From positions 585,835 to 649,834 of the forward strand of contig BCKC01000011.1 of NCBI GenBank assembly GCA_001600455.1: a stretch of 64,000 nt of DNA. The letters are read 5' to 3'. This DNA comes from Endocalyx cinctus. Its lineage: Eukaryota; Ascomycota; Sordariomycetes; Amphisphaeriales; Apiosporaceae. How positions within the stretch are numbered: position 1 is the first letter of the stretch; the number at the start of each line of letters is the position of its first letter. Positions 22,089 through 33,692 of this stretch are shown one piece after another. The notes beneath the pieces were generated by a model that had not been told where the DNA came from, searched no databases, and saw only the letters and a list, made by a program, of their open reading frames with translations. Both the position numbers and the translations under genes were made by a program.

Positions 22089-22615
22089 TTCATCTATAAT
22101 CAATGGACCGTTAAAGTCCCCAGGCTTCTTCTGCAGGTTTGCCCTCCCCCCGCGCGGCGCGCTCCTTAACTAGTTTCCTCAATTGACCCGCCCGAGGCTG
22201 ATTCTTGTTTTGAGACTGAAATCGACACTTTGAGGTCTCGTATGCGCAGGCACTACAAGTAAAAACAACCCCAGGAGATCCCAGGTTATTTTAGGGAAGG
22301 ATGCGAGTGTCGTGTTGGAATTTACCGAGTTCTTCTTCTTTCTTTTTTTTTCCCCTCTCTCTCATTCATTGTCAAGTACCCTGTTTTTCACTCTCTCTAA
22401 CATTTTGTCGTTCCTTGATTCTATTACTGTCAGGACTTATTTGATAGAGGGTATGGTACAGAAAGTATGGTCGAGCCGTAGAGAGTGGTGCGTGGGTATC
22501 GGTAGCTAAACAAGACAGTCTCGGTAGCTTCTTTTACGATTATATTCAATCGAGTCATGTCCTAAACATAACCCAATCTCTATGCGGTGACCCATTTAAT
22601 ACGATCTGAAACGTA
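22089..22615. other. 3' region between small gene and kinase
   Basis: It probably includes the rest of the small gene (intron and second exon, up to about 22270) and then AT/CT-rich DNA before the kinase stop. No further gene is supported. Confidence 0.45.
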
Positions 22616-25087
22616 TCATGGACCCATATCAAGACGGATACGTTTGGATGTTTCGCTTCTAAAGCTGTATTCTTTATCCTCGTCTTCGTCTTCATCCCAC
22701 GAATGTCGACGCTTTAAGGGCATATCTGCCATGTCGGCATCATCATCATCGTCGTCAAAATCCGCGATGCTGATCGATGGGCCGGAAGGGCTCTCGTCCA
22801 GCTTCATTTCCGGCAACTCCGGCAGCTGGACGACCGTGTATGCCGGATTTGCGAGGCACCGACGATGTCGGCCCTGCAGGAAATTGTGTACTTCGGTACA
22901 GTCGGCACGCTCTTGCCCGTCGGTCACGAGCATCCTATCTTTGATGAATTTTAAGCAATCGTGTAGGTAATTATCCCCCGCTACGATTTTCAGAAGGCCA
23001 TCGATCCACTGGTCACGATACGTCAGTTATTAAACATGTGATTTAAAACCGCAACTGGGGGCGGGTTAAAACCCCCGTTACGAGCGTGCGCGCGCACTTA
23101 CAGATTCGACCTCCGCTTTCAGGGCAAGCCGCTTGTGATCATTCTTTTCGTGGATGATCTTGAAGAACCTGTCTTCTTTCCACATGCTCGGTCGCGTGAG
23201 ACCTTCGTCCTCCTCGTCGAACCGGACGCGGTTGAAATCGATGACGGCGTCCGGCCCTCTGATGAGCCACGTCATAAATTCGGAGAAGACGCACCCGAGG
23301 GACCAAATGTCGAATTTCCTCGAGAGGTACTGATCTTTGGTCTCGTACTCGGGAGCGCGGTAGGTAGGGGAGCAAGGTCCGGTAGGGGGTTGGCGCGAGC
23401 GCGAGTGGATCGAATGGAAACCGGTCAAGCCGAAGTCCGAGATCTTGAAAACGCCCAATCCGAAGTCGCCCCGGAATTGTTCGAAATATAGGATATTTTC
23501 CGGTTTTATATCTCCGTGGATACCGAAGTCTTTCGCATCGCTGAAGACGCTCAGCGTGGAGAGCGAAGCACCCGATCTCTTCACGTCGTGCAACCCGGCG
23601 AGCCCGGATTCACCGGTAAGACCGGCCAGCTGGTGCGAAACCCATTTGATCATCCGGCTGGAAGCATCCTGCTGGATTCCTTCGTCGTTGTCATTTGGTC
23701 CGACTTTCTCTAGTAGCGACCGAGGGTTTCTCGTCCAGAGCTCTCTCAAGCTACCGCCTGTTGCCCACGGGAACAAGAAGGAGTACTCGCTACCGAGCTT
23801 GAACGCGGCGTACAGCTGGAGTAAATGTTCCTTCGCTTCGACTCGCTTCAAATTATGAAACTCCTTCTTGAAGGCCGCTTCATCGGGCGAGTCTAGCGTC
23901 TTAACGGCAAACCATTCACATTCGTGCTGAGGAACACAGTCATCAAGCAGATGTTAGATAAACAACAACAGAAAAAAAAAAAAGGGGGGGGGGGGGGCGG
24001 GGGGGGCTAGTTGTTTAACTTACAAAGTCATGGTGATCTGGATGAATAGCAACTTGAATCACTTTCGAATACCCCCCGGTATGATAACTCATCCCATCCT
24101 TATTCAATTTCGTTTCCTTAACTTTCGTCCAAGGCATGATGGTTTGCACGTCCAATTCGTACAGGGCCACGGTCTGATCCCGCGCCCTAGCGATGTAAGG
24201 GGCAAGAAGACTCCATTGTCTCTCCCAGAAGTGTCTCTTGCCTTTCCGATTCCGATCATCGAAACAGGACAGCGAGACGGATTGCGACCGCTCCAGCGTA
24301 GCTCTCCTAACCAGGGTAAAGTCCGCCGATGGGGCATCCGTCGAAGTTATTTTTCTGAACGGAAGATGCCTGTCTTTAATGTTGCTATCGGCGAATCGCT
24401 TGATCTGCTCGGTTTGATGAGTCAAGACTAAAATGGCGAAGAGCTTTCGGCTGGAATTTTCCAAGTTGGCGGGATCGAGCTGATCGCCGCAGATATACTT
24501 CACCAGGTGATCGACTTGTTTCGAGTCGTCTCCAAAGTATTGGTCTAATTCCTTTCGAACGGTTGAAACCTGGCAAATCTCATCGAGTTTCCCCAAAGGG
24601 AGGAAATTTCTGGTATCGTTCGAGGCGCATTGAAGCACGGCTTCCTCTAAACGATCTAGCAGAGAATCGGATTCATCCTGTTGAATATTCAATAGATTCG
24701 CTGCTATGTCCGTCAGAGACCCTCGTTCATCATCAGCCGTGTGAACGCCAAGTCCTAGCAGGTCCGTCGGTAATCGGCGTGGATTTCTTCTATTAGTCTG
24801 TATATTTCCTGCCCTAGCTCTGATCCCGTAGTCGAATACCCGACTTTCTACATCTGATGCGTCATAGTCGCTTTTGTCTCCTTTCGCGGCAGGGAGATCC
24901 GGAGGCTCTCCGTAGATTTCAGGTACAGATCGAGTGGCCTTGCGCATACAGTAATCGTCCAAGAACTGAAATTTAATATGTCAGCCTCAGGTACAGTGAT
25001 TCAGATGAAAGAGCAGAACAAAAAAAGAAAGAAAAAGTCTTATCCCATTTATCTTCTTACCTTGTGTATATTATCGGTGTTACTCAT
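22616..25087 (-). CDS. Fungal protein kinase with large N-terminal extension
   Basis: Four exons on the minus strand: 25087-25061, 24965-24024, 23926-23102, 23008-22616; 728 residues, all introns phase 0. The first 300 residues have no recognised domain. Kinase motifs: glycine loop GGYSKV (about 301-306), AVK lysine near 332, helix-C Glu in KKEFHNL, catalytic loop HGDIKPENIL (about 460-469), DFG (about 487-489) and a SPTYRAPEY P+1/APE motif. All residues needed for catalysis are there. HGD replaces HRD, which is common in this fungal group. The tail is acidic (Asp/Glu runs) with a basic PLKRR patch. Substrate and pathway are unknown. Intron 2 holds a long G/C homopolymer and ends with a normal acceptor (CTCAG). 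The 27-nt first exon is supported by the donor AAG|GTAAGA. Confidence 0.82.
23984..24006 (+). repeat. Long G homopolymer in a kinase intron
   Basis: Fourteen G, one C and eight G, preceded by an A run, in the intron 23927-24023. On the transcribed sense it is a C tract close to the donor. Confidence 0.9.
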
Positions 25088-26069
25088 GATTTAAAGATAT
25101 GTGTCAAACACAGTCATATGTTTCCAGGCTTCAATCAGTTTGTGTCAGACCAGAGAGTCAGTGATGAGTACGTGACGTAAATTTCCTGGTCATAGAGGTG
25201 GGTGGTCATTCCGAATAAGAGGACACAGGGAGGCCCCCTAATCCCACCGAAGTAATCCCCTTTATTGAACATGTTTCTTACGCGATGATTCAGGTGGATA
25301 CAGCCATTCAGCTTCTCACTCCCTCAACTAGGACCCGAAAGGTAAATTTATCTTTATGGAGGGTAGTAGCGAGGGTTTATGAGAAAATCCATGTTAACGC
25401 CTGCTGACTGACCGATCGCCAGGTAGGGGCGCTTACTTGCTACAAGTTATAATTTGCGCGATACTACCTTCGATCACTGACCCCTGGAGATAGGCTGAAC
25501 AGGCTGAGACAGCGGCCCAGCTTAGGAGAAAAGAGGTAAAAATATATGTGATACTTATGTTTTCTTTTTCTTTTCTTTCTCTCTCTCTCTCTCTCTTCCT
25601 TCTTCCATATGTGGTGATTAGAGGCTTGCTAAGAGTGATGACAACAGAGTAAATTCCAAGGCTCTGAACGGGAACATTGTGGGGTGGCGGTGTATCACCG
25701 TAAGAGGATTCCATTTCTGATTTCATGCAGGTAGGTAGACAGCCTACAGTAGAATGGGGGAGTTGGTGGCCCGGGGGCAGAAAAGCCAACGAATGAGTGA
25801 ATACTCCGATACACCATCTTCTGTTCTTTTTGTGTACATATATCGCGCCACCAAAAAGAATTCTGCCTTGAGTGAAAGCGAATGACATGTTTCGGCTATT
25901 TGTCCTTCTTAAACACCCCTAAATCTTACCACCCATCTTTACGTCGCATAATTTTTGCTGAAAAAGCGCATCCGCATCTATTGAAATAAATACGATCTCC
26001 ACCCCTTGTTTTTCTTTCCCTTTAAATATAAATATCTAACGCGCCAAACAATACACAATCCCTAATAAC
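25088..26069. other. Intergenic region with CT microsatellite
   Basis: Divergent between the kinase and the small gene at 26070. It contains a (CT)n run at about 25579-25596 that creates a long Arg-Glu open frame on the minus strand. A TATA-like AAATATAAATAT (about 26024-26035) lies 40 bases before the start at 26070. Confidence 0.55.
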
Positions 26070-26524
26070 ATGTCGACTAGGCCGCAATACAAAAGATCAG
26101 AATCGAGTAGGCACAGCCATTCGAAGGCCAAAACTCACGCTGTCACCACTATCCCCGGGCGTTATATTCACCCATACAAGCTACAAGACCTCTTAGGCGC
26201 ACGATTTGGTGAAAACTACGTTGTTGAGGTCAGTTTTTCATAGATTTCAAACTTCTTTTTAATTCTTTCATTTGTTAAGAAAACGTATTTCTTTATATTA
26301 TATAGATAGAAATTGGTAATACTGTATAAAATTATTGGAGGGGATGGCCTGAAAACACGACACCCTTGGGCATCGTGTGAAAGGTCAATCAAGAAAAAAA
26401 AAAAAAAGTGTTAAGTCCTATTATACTCACTCCGAACCCTGACTCGATATAGATGCGCTACGATTCCTACAAAGTCTTTGCGAAGACTCGGCTGTCTTCG
26501 GCAGATATTCAGAAATGTTATTAA
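26070..26524 (+). CDS. Small basic protein of unknown function
   Basis: Two exons, 26070-26228 and 26453-26524, phase 0 (GAG|GTCAGT ... ATATAG|ATG); 76 residues. The N-terminus is Ser/Arg/His-rich (STRPQYKRSESSRHSHSK). The remainder is a mixed, fold-like stretch (GRYIHPYKLQDLLGARFG, then EMRYDSYKVFAKTRL). There is no signal peptide and no membrane span. A TATA-like box lies about 40 bases upstream, and exon composition is richer in GC than the surroundings. I do not recognise it. The intron is long (224 bp) and contains an A run. Confidence 0.5.
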
Positions 26525-28177
26525 GAAAATGACGGCGTTTGGAAAACATGGAGTTGGAAAGTCGGGAACAGCGCGATATCTTTTGGTTTTATTATTTGTT
26601 TATAGCACTACCCATTACCAGCACAATGTTTGCTCGATAGGAACATGAGCGATTTTGATATAATATATAAGCACACTCATCAATTAAACGATATTTTATA
26701 CAGAATTCAAGTCTCCGTAGTCATAAAATTGGTTCATAATAACGAGGAAATCCACGCTGCCTCAATAGGTGAAGGGAATCTTTCTTGGGTGACATCACTT
26801 GAATTCGTTTGCATTTACCCGGCATCGGCTTCAAAACGTTCATTAACTGTAGTAAATATGGGAAGAACCCTAGAGTATACAAGTCGCATTTACATACGCG
26901 CCATACTTGTATGTAAAGGATTATATATCTCATTAAACGTCACAGCTAGAGGACCAATTAATTTGCTACGCACTACAACATTGAATATCTCTTGAGAGTA
27001 CACTGGTGGATACAAGATGAATTTTCATCAGATAATTGAACTACATTTAGGCTCTTGACTTGAACCATAACATTGAGTTAGATTATATCTCATGAATCGT
27101 AAATAGGAGGTGAATCACGTTGAATTCGATGATATTCATATCCTGACAGTCTGAATCAGAGCATTCTCTACGCACTTTCATGGATTCACAAGCATCGCTA
27201 GCTTCATATTCATCTTATAACCCCATGTACACAAATTTTGAAAGCCCGTTACATAGTACCCAGCAAATATATCGAGTAAAGAAATAGATATTCTTCCCAG
27301 AACGTAAATATAGCTCTGGAATCTTAAAAGCCCTGCCCATCAACCAAGTCACTAATCTCTTCGAACCGGAAAGAGATTAGACAGGTGCTACAGTATGGAT
27401 ATCCCATCAATATTTCCATATCTTGATATAAAGAGGGATATTTTGTACAGCGCAGTTCTTCTGGAAGCTGTTAGGGCAGCCCTTCCTCTAAAACTTGCTA
27501 ATTACTCTCCAATATCAAACGTAGGCTGTACATGCTTTTAGACCACCGGATTTGAGTATAATGTACACATCATAAAAAGCTAGATTGACAAAGACCTAGA
27601 CCATCTTTGTGGTGAAAGCTCTCTGGTTTAGCATACAGTAACTTCTTTCGATATATCGTCCCGTGGGTAAATGGATTTATGTGTTGGATATGCCACGATG
27701 AAAGCAACGAGCGGTCGAGAACTCGGTATTGGAAGGATTTGTTAGATTTGCCCTATGCTTTCAAGATAACATATTTTCGAGAGAAGGGTTATCGTACATA
27801 TAGCTTCTAGTGTAAAGGAACAATATCTCTGCAACCATGGCTCAACAAGCAAATAGATACACTTTCTGTACGTTGTTGGTCATTTGCCGAATAGTCCAGT
27901 ATCCGTTACGTATTTTCTCCATACTTAACACGTTGAAACTCAATTCTCATTTTCAATATTATCATTATTATTCGCGTCATTCAGATGCTTGCTTTTTCTT
28001 TTCTTTTCACAGTTTATCAGTCCAAGTATTCCACCTCTATCTCTTCCCCCTTTCCATAATGAGACTGCTTATATTATCAAGTTGCTTTTTTTCTGGTATC
28101 GCATATAGCTGCAAAACCTAATGCTTTCCTTCATTGCCTTCGATAGGACGGAAGGCCGATCGCAGTGGGTGAAGCAA
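26525..28177. other. AT-rich gene-free region
   Basis: About 1.6 kb of AT-rich sequence with many TA-rich words and only short open frames. The plus-strand frame at 26630-26995 has no recognisable motif. It may be decayed DNA, but nothing is identifiable. Confidence 0.55.
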
Positions 28178-30215
28178 CTAACTCACCACCTGCTGCATCT
28201 CTGGTAGTCGTTCCTCGCGTATATCCGCATTTCCGTTTCCGTTTCCGTTTCCATTTTGATTCTTGACGGCATTGCCGCCGTTTTCATTTTGTGGCTTCTC
28301 CTTTTTCTCCGCCGCTTCCTTCGCTAATCTCATATCAGCTCGCGTCAGCCTCAGGTCGCTACTATACTGTCCAAAGGCCTCGATGAGGTCGGCGAGGCCG
28401 TCCTTGAGCACTTCCAACAATGCGTCCACTTCGGCACACTCGCGTTTTCCTTCCAGGTCCGTCCAATGCATGGGGAAGGCGGCAACGAAAACTTCCAGTT
28501 TCTTGATGAGGGTGGTGAAGGTCCTGATAATAGCCGGCACGTCGCGCTGGACGTTGCCGTACTTATCCTCCGCCAAGCTGCAGACGGACAAGCGCGAGAG
28601 AGCGCATACGGCGTTAATATAAACGCTCAGCTCGCCGTAGGGTCTGCCTAGAATGGCCGTGCATACTTGACGGCCAAATGTGCGCTGAAATAATGGACCG
28701 ATGACGGGGAGGCGTAGGAGTCGTAGTGATAGTTGGTGAACCATGCCGTTGATGGCCTCCGGGCTAAGAGCCTCCCTCTGCTGTTGCGACATCAATCTCT
28801 CCGTGATCTCTGCGGTTGTCCTCTTCGCCTGAGGCACGAAACCATCGAGGGGCGCTGCCCCAGGAGACGTTACAAACTTGTTGACAGCGCCGCCTATCCG
28901 ACCGCGAAGGCTCTTCGTGGGAGAGGGGGCCCATATATCTCCAGTTTTGGGGGGCTCGACGATTCGTTCGCGCGGTTGCGGATCCGCGGCCTTTTCTTGC
29001 GCACTCGGTGGCGGAGCCGGTGCTTTCCCATAGTCGTCAATTCTCTTCTCAATCTTCTTAATATTTTCCATGCAGATCACATATATCTGCGACCACATAG
29101 GACCGTCCTTTCGATCGATGTCGTCGTAAATCGTCTGTCTTCGCTCTCCGAAGTCTCTCGAAATAAAAGCCAGTTCCCACATGGCGAATGCCTGTTCGCT
29201 TGTAAGGGGATATTCGGAATAGGAAGTTTGGGGAAAAGTAACTTACCGAAATACGCGGCTTCTTGCTTTTTAATCCATTTAATAAACTACCGTTCGCATC
29301 CTTGGATTCAGAGGTCAACGGCTGATTGTTCTTCAAAGGCTCCCTCCCAAGCTGTAATCGGAACGTCATATCACCAATATACCACAGGAGACATAGCAAG
29401 AACCCAGCAAATATTGATCGACCAAGCATCCAGACACTCCACGGAGCAGAGCTAGGGGGAATATTGGATTTAGGGAGGTTGTAGAACCACCGAAAGATGG
29501 ACATGGTCCAGCCCCAGGCGGAACGCCTCAGGAAGGAGTAGAGGAAGATGTAGTTGGCTAGACCAACCCCTATAGACAACATGCCGGACCGTACCGCTAG
29601 GACCGGCGCATACTCGCCTAGCCTCTTTGCCCACTCTTCTGTCGGTCGGATATTATTCGCGTTTTGGTCGCGTCTCGGGCTCACGGTGCCGAGGGTCATT
29701 CGATTGCAATCCAAGGCTATATGGAGGATGCCTTGAACGATTCCTAGGACAATGAGATTAACTGTGTAAAACAAGGCCCTCTCATTGAGTCGTGCCCTAT
29801 CGCCACTGTGACGAGTGATCCATCGTAAATTGGCGTCTTCGGAGGCGGAAAAGAGGTAGACTTGACTGAAAGCCCAAGCGGAGAAGGCGAAGGTGACGAT
29901 GGTTTCTAGGGTCGCAAAGGGGAAAACGTTTTCACACAAGGTTTCGAAAGAGGAGTTTGAAGTTCGGATACCGATGTGAGAATGACCTATTCGCAATATG
30001 ACGACGGGGAGGATGCAAAGGACGATGGCTATTGCGCGAGCGCCAGGAAGACCAAGGGGGAACCATGACCAGATGTAAGAGTTCCACGAAGACAAAGTTA
30101 GAGCCTCGATAAAAGCAATACCTAACAATATGCCGGCAGTAGCAGCAAATCGTCGTTGAAGTGCAGGCTGAAGGAAATCTCTATAAGGCGCCCGGCGCGC
30201 AGCTGGGGGAGGCAT
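28178..30215 (-). CDS. ndc1: Nuclear pore/spindle pole anchoring protein Ndc1
   Basis: Two exons on the minus strand, 30215-29247 and 29191-28178, phase 0 (TCG|GTAAGT ... AACAG|GCA); 660 residues. The N-terminal half has about six membrane spans (from FAATAGILLGIAFIEAL to SIFAGFLLCLLWYIGD), including the family's WSWFPLGLPG motif. The soluble C-terminal half begins with AFAMWELAFIS and matches the cytosolic domain of Ndc1/Nup. In yeast Ndc1 inserts nuclear pore complexes and spindle pole bodies into the nuclear envelope. The C-terminus carries a short GN repeat from a hexanucleotide repeat (about 28236-28258) and a charged tail. Usual fungal length is 600-700 residues. Confidence 0.9.
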
Positions 30216-30932
30216 CTTGACAGCGTAACTTCATAAGAATGTCGTCAAATCAACAGGTACATTTTCCTACGGAGGCAAGAAAGAGAAGAAGGAAAATCAA
30301 ATGCGAAGAATCACGCGTCTAGAAAAGAAAAAAGAATACGAAGAAGAAGGGGAGCAAAAAGGAACGACAACTCCTCCTTAAAACTGTCTTTACGAAATAG
30401 AAAAAAGAATATTTTCAACGTTGGCAGTTTTTTTTTCCCGGTTGCCCTTGAACTTATTTGTTGCCAAATATAAATAAAATAAAAATCCTTGTAGCATATT
30501 GTAGAGCTATCCTGAATCATCACATAATCGGGGATTTTCACTTAACCATGATAGATAATGCTATCATATATGCAACAAGCAGGGCTGGCAGGATATATGT
30601 AGGCCGATAAGAGAAAGCAAATAGTGCATTAACACTAGGTTCTGTTAGGTTAGAGACTGCCTACCATAGCGTATTAACCTAGGCCAAACTACGTAATATT
30701 ATGGTTACCCTCTGCGACGACGACTTTTAGTAAGAGTTGCAAGCACTCAACACTCACCCTATGAAATGTCATCCGTTTATACCAGTTATTGTTGCCTATC
30801 ATTTCTCATCACACTCTATGTTTGAATATCTTATTTCCTTTACATAGTTGCTCAAAGCGCCAAAAGTCCATTCGTTTCAATATTATTATTATCTTGTTTT
30901 CTTCTCTTTTCTTGTTCTATCTGCTTTAAACC
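30216..30932. other. Divergent promoter, ndc1/pep12
   Basis: AT-rich region with pyrimidine-rich leader before the pep12 start at 30933 and A/T runs near 30429 on the ndc1 side. No gene is supported. Confidence 0.65.
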
Positions 30933-31884
30933 ATGTCGTTCGAGCAATTATCGTCGATGGAGTCGGGGAGTAGCGGGGGAGGTGCAGGTCGGCGATCGAA
31001 CAACGGTAGCGGCGGCGCATACGCGGACGACCCGGAATTCTCGCGCTTATCCCAAGGGCTTATGAACAAGTTATTTCACCTACAGGGAAACATTTCGAAG
31101 TTGCGATCGGATATTGGCCTTCTAGGCACGAAGCGGGATAACCCTCGATTGCGAGAAAGAGTGCATACCGTCTTGGAGGAGTCGACCGAACAGTTCAAGG
31201 ATGTGGGCGAAGGGATTAAGAAGATACAGACCTGGGAAGATGTTACAGTATGTTTTTCTGGCTTTTCATTTCATATCATCTAGACGGGAAACCAAAAAAA
31301 AAAAAAAAAAAAAAAAAAAGACAGAGAGAAAATACACTAATAACAAAACAAACCAGCCCACCCAAAAGTATTCTCAACAAAAGCTCTCTCGCGAATTTAA
31401 GTCCGCCCTCTCCGAATTCCAATCCCTCCAGCGCACCGCGCTCGAGAAGCAACGAGCCTCGGTATCAGCCGCCAAAGCCGCCTTAGACGACCCATCCGCG
31501 ACCTCCCCCTCGCACCACCAAGAAGGCGAGCAGTTACAACTCCTCCAGGAGCAAGAGCAGACGCACCTAGCCGCGCAAGACGAGGTCGACTTCCAGGACG
31601 CCTTGATCATGGAGCGAGAGGAGGAGATCCGTCAGATCGAGGAAGGCGTCGGCGATTTGAACGTGCTGTTCCAGCAGGTCGCCCAGATCGTCGGCGAGCA
31701 GGGCGAGCAGCTGCAGACTATCGAGAACAACGCCGTTCAGGTTCGCGAAGACACCCGCGGTGCCGACGTCGAGTTGAGGAGCGCCGCCCGGTATCAGCGT
31801 AACGCCCGGAGCAAGGCCTGCTGCCTCCTTCTTATCCTAGTGGTTATCATGACCATCGTTCTACTAGCTGTATTTTTAGGCTGA
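30933..31884 (+). CDS. pep12: Endosomal Qa-SNARE, Pep12 type
   Basis: Two exons, 30933-31247 and 31357-31884, phase 0; 280 residues. A Gly/Ser-rich N-terminus leads into the helical Habc region (LMNKLFHLQGNISKLRSDIGLLGTKRD...). The hallmark QKYSQQKLSREF comes just after the intron. The SNARE motif spans about 180-245 (EEEIRQIEEGVGDLNVLFQQVA...EQGEQLQTIE) with the central Gln of Qa type. One C-terminal anchor (LLLILVVIMTIVLLAVFL) ends the protein. It should drive fusion at the late endosome/prevacuole. An alternative in-frame acceptor six codons downstream (AAAAG|TAT) would drop PTQK. The intron contains a 26-base A run (31294-31319). Confidence 0.92.
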
Positions 31885-32477
31885 AGGGTGCTTGTAAGAT
31901 CGTCTTCACGATACGAAGGTAAAGAGAGACGTAATACAACATGTCGAAATTATTGAGGGGCAATGTTTTCCTTTTTTTTTTTTTTGTAACAAGAGGCGTT
32001 TTTGGAGTTCTCACGTCTGTCATCCCCTTATTTTAGATATTTGTCGTTCTTGAGAATTAAATTACACTCTTCGCTGTTGATTTTTCGATGTAAATGTATA
32101 TTTATTTCCCCCAGGACAAGGCAGTTGTCCTTTGCGTGCGTTAAAGATATAAAAACATACCAACTATTTTGCATCAAGTGTCATAATATTAGCTACTACT
32201 ACAAGATGTTATCTACCGCAATGATGTCTATATACATCGACCTATTCCTTTATTCATACATCAGCTCTGTTCCACGCGGGTGACTTTTTTTTTTTTTTTG
32301 TTTGCCCCAAGTAACTCGACTTGAACGGCCTAATCCACTCCAGCTGTAACATGAAAGTATTATATTTTAATTGATTGTAAGTTGCCAAACGCAAGTTCTT
32401 TTCTGGGCATATTGGTGAAGTTACGGTCCAGGGCTGAGAGTAGCGCCTTATCTCTTACTCCCTGCCGCGGTGGGATG
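31885..32477. other. Convergent 3' region
   Basis: Between the stops of pep12 and cox18. T runs near 31971-31985 and 32286-32299 are the only marked features; presumably both 3' UTRs. Confidence 0.65.
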
Positions 32478-33692
32478 TTAATTCCTGTTGGAAGGATTGG
32501 TCTTTTTTTGAGATTTCGTTCGCTCTGGTCTGACAAACTCCGGTAATGTACCGGTACATCGTTCGATCGACTTCTGATTAGCCGGCAGGGTCTTCTGTAA
32601 CATCCTCGTTATCACGAGGTATGCCCCGGAGGATGATAGCCAGTATAGATGTACGGCAGCCGGGAGGTTCATGGTCGCCGGGCCGACAGCAAAGCAGAGA
32701 AGAAGTGCGGCTCGTTGCAAACCCGTGCGGGACCGGGCCGAAAGCTGTCCACGTAATGTATGCTGTGTATGTGTCTGTTTCGCGGGGTCGAGGCCGAGGA
32801 GGACTCTCCTGCCTTCGGGGGTCCTGGGTAATATCATGTTGAGGGCCAGCATGCCAGAAAGGGCAAGAGGAAGAATATGGTACGGGTCCGCAGCGGTGAG
32901 GTCCGTGAACCAGAGACAACCTTCCGTCATCAACGACGGATCTAGTGTCGCGTGACTGACGACATCGGAGACGGCTGAACTAGAGGCCGTGACCGCATCG
33001 GCAGCAGACGCCATATCCGCCATGCCCGGTACGGGGTCGGTCCAAGGAGCTACGGCAGTTGACGACGAAGGCAAGCTAGAACTGGTTTGTCCGGCTATAG
33101 CGTCATCGGCGTCGTTGCCGAGCAACAAGCTCAGAAGACCTCGCGGTCCGCCGCTGAGCTGTCGCACGCCATCGATGAAGAAAAGCCAGATGGGTAAGTT
33201 TAGAAAATGAACATACAACTTCCATGACTGGAGGCCAAGCGCGCGCCAAAGAGCTGTTGTCAGGGTGTGGAAGCGGGCTGCGACCTCTTTACTGTGGGTG
33301 CCAGGCGAACGGAAGCCCTGCTTTGTAACATCGGCCATAATCTTGAGGATCCATGCTTGTAGGAGGACGGTTTGCTTACTGCGCCGTTGTATGATGTTAT
33401 GGATGTAAATATGAAAAGGAAGTCGAACGAGAACGGTGACGCTGACAGCGACTAAAGGGATGGTCAAAACCCAGGGAGTGTGGGTAAGAGTGTGGATATT
33501 GACTATAAGATCTTGACTGGCTTGTATAATATCCCCCGCGTGAAATGACCTCTGACCATATAACGCGGGATGATTACGTTTAGGATATATGGAAGGATGG
33601 GAAATACTTTGAGCATGGGTTAGAGAATTTCGTAAGTGATTGATGCTGCTAGAGGCACGAACACCTCGGAGTCTGAAAAGGGGATGGCTCAT
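32478..33692 (-). CDS. cox18: Mitochondrial Oxa1-family insertase Cox18/Oxa2
   Basis: Single exon, 404 residues. The N-terminus is Arg/Ser-rich without acidic residues, a mitochondrial targeting sequence. The first span (about 75-95, WVLTIPLVAVSVTVLVRLPF) is followed by the basic loop typical of YidC/Oxa1 proteins. The motif GCLWFTDLTAADPYHILPLA (about 265-284) matches the WFxDLTxxDPYxxLP signature, with a further pair of spans to about 360 (ATMNLPAAVHLYWLSSS). It inserts the C-terminal domain of Cox2 into the inner membrane. An Ala/Ser-rich insert between the second and third spans (about 195-255) is longer than in yeast and lowers similarity there. Confidence 0.87.
   Translation of the reverse strand: MSHPLFRLRGVRASSSINHLRNSLTHAQSISHPSIYPKRNHPALYGQRSFHAGDIIQASQDLIVNIHTLTHTPWVLTIPLVAVSVTVLVRLPFHIYIHNIIQRRSKQTVLLQAWILKIMADVTKQGFRSPGTHSKEVAARFHTLTTALWRALGLQSWKLYVHFLNLPIWLFFIDGVRQLSGGPRGLLSLLLGNDADDAIAGQTSSSLPSSSTAVAPWTDPVPGMADMASAADAVTASSSAVSDVVSHATLDPSLMTEGCLWFTDLTAADPYHILPLALSGMLALNMILPRTPEGRRVLLGLDPAKQTHTQHTLRGQLSARSRTGLQRAALLLCFAVGPATMNLPAAVHLYWLSSSGAYLVITRMLQKTLPANQKSIERCTGTLPEFVRPERTKSQKKTNPSNRN

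Noticed and set aside
25433..25888. 151-residue minus-strand open frame
   Set aside because: It runs through a CT microsatellite (Arg-Glu repeats), lacks motifs and sits in a promoter region.
26630..26995. 121-residue plus-strand open frame
   Set aside because: AT-rich composition, no motif, no credible promoter or splice context.
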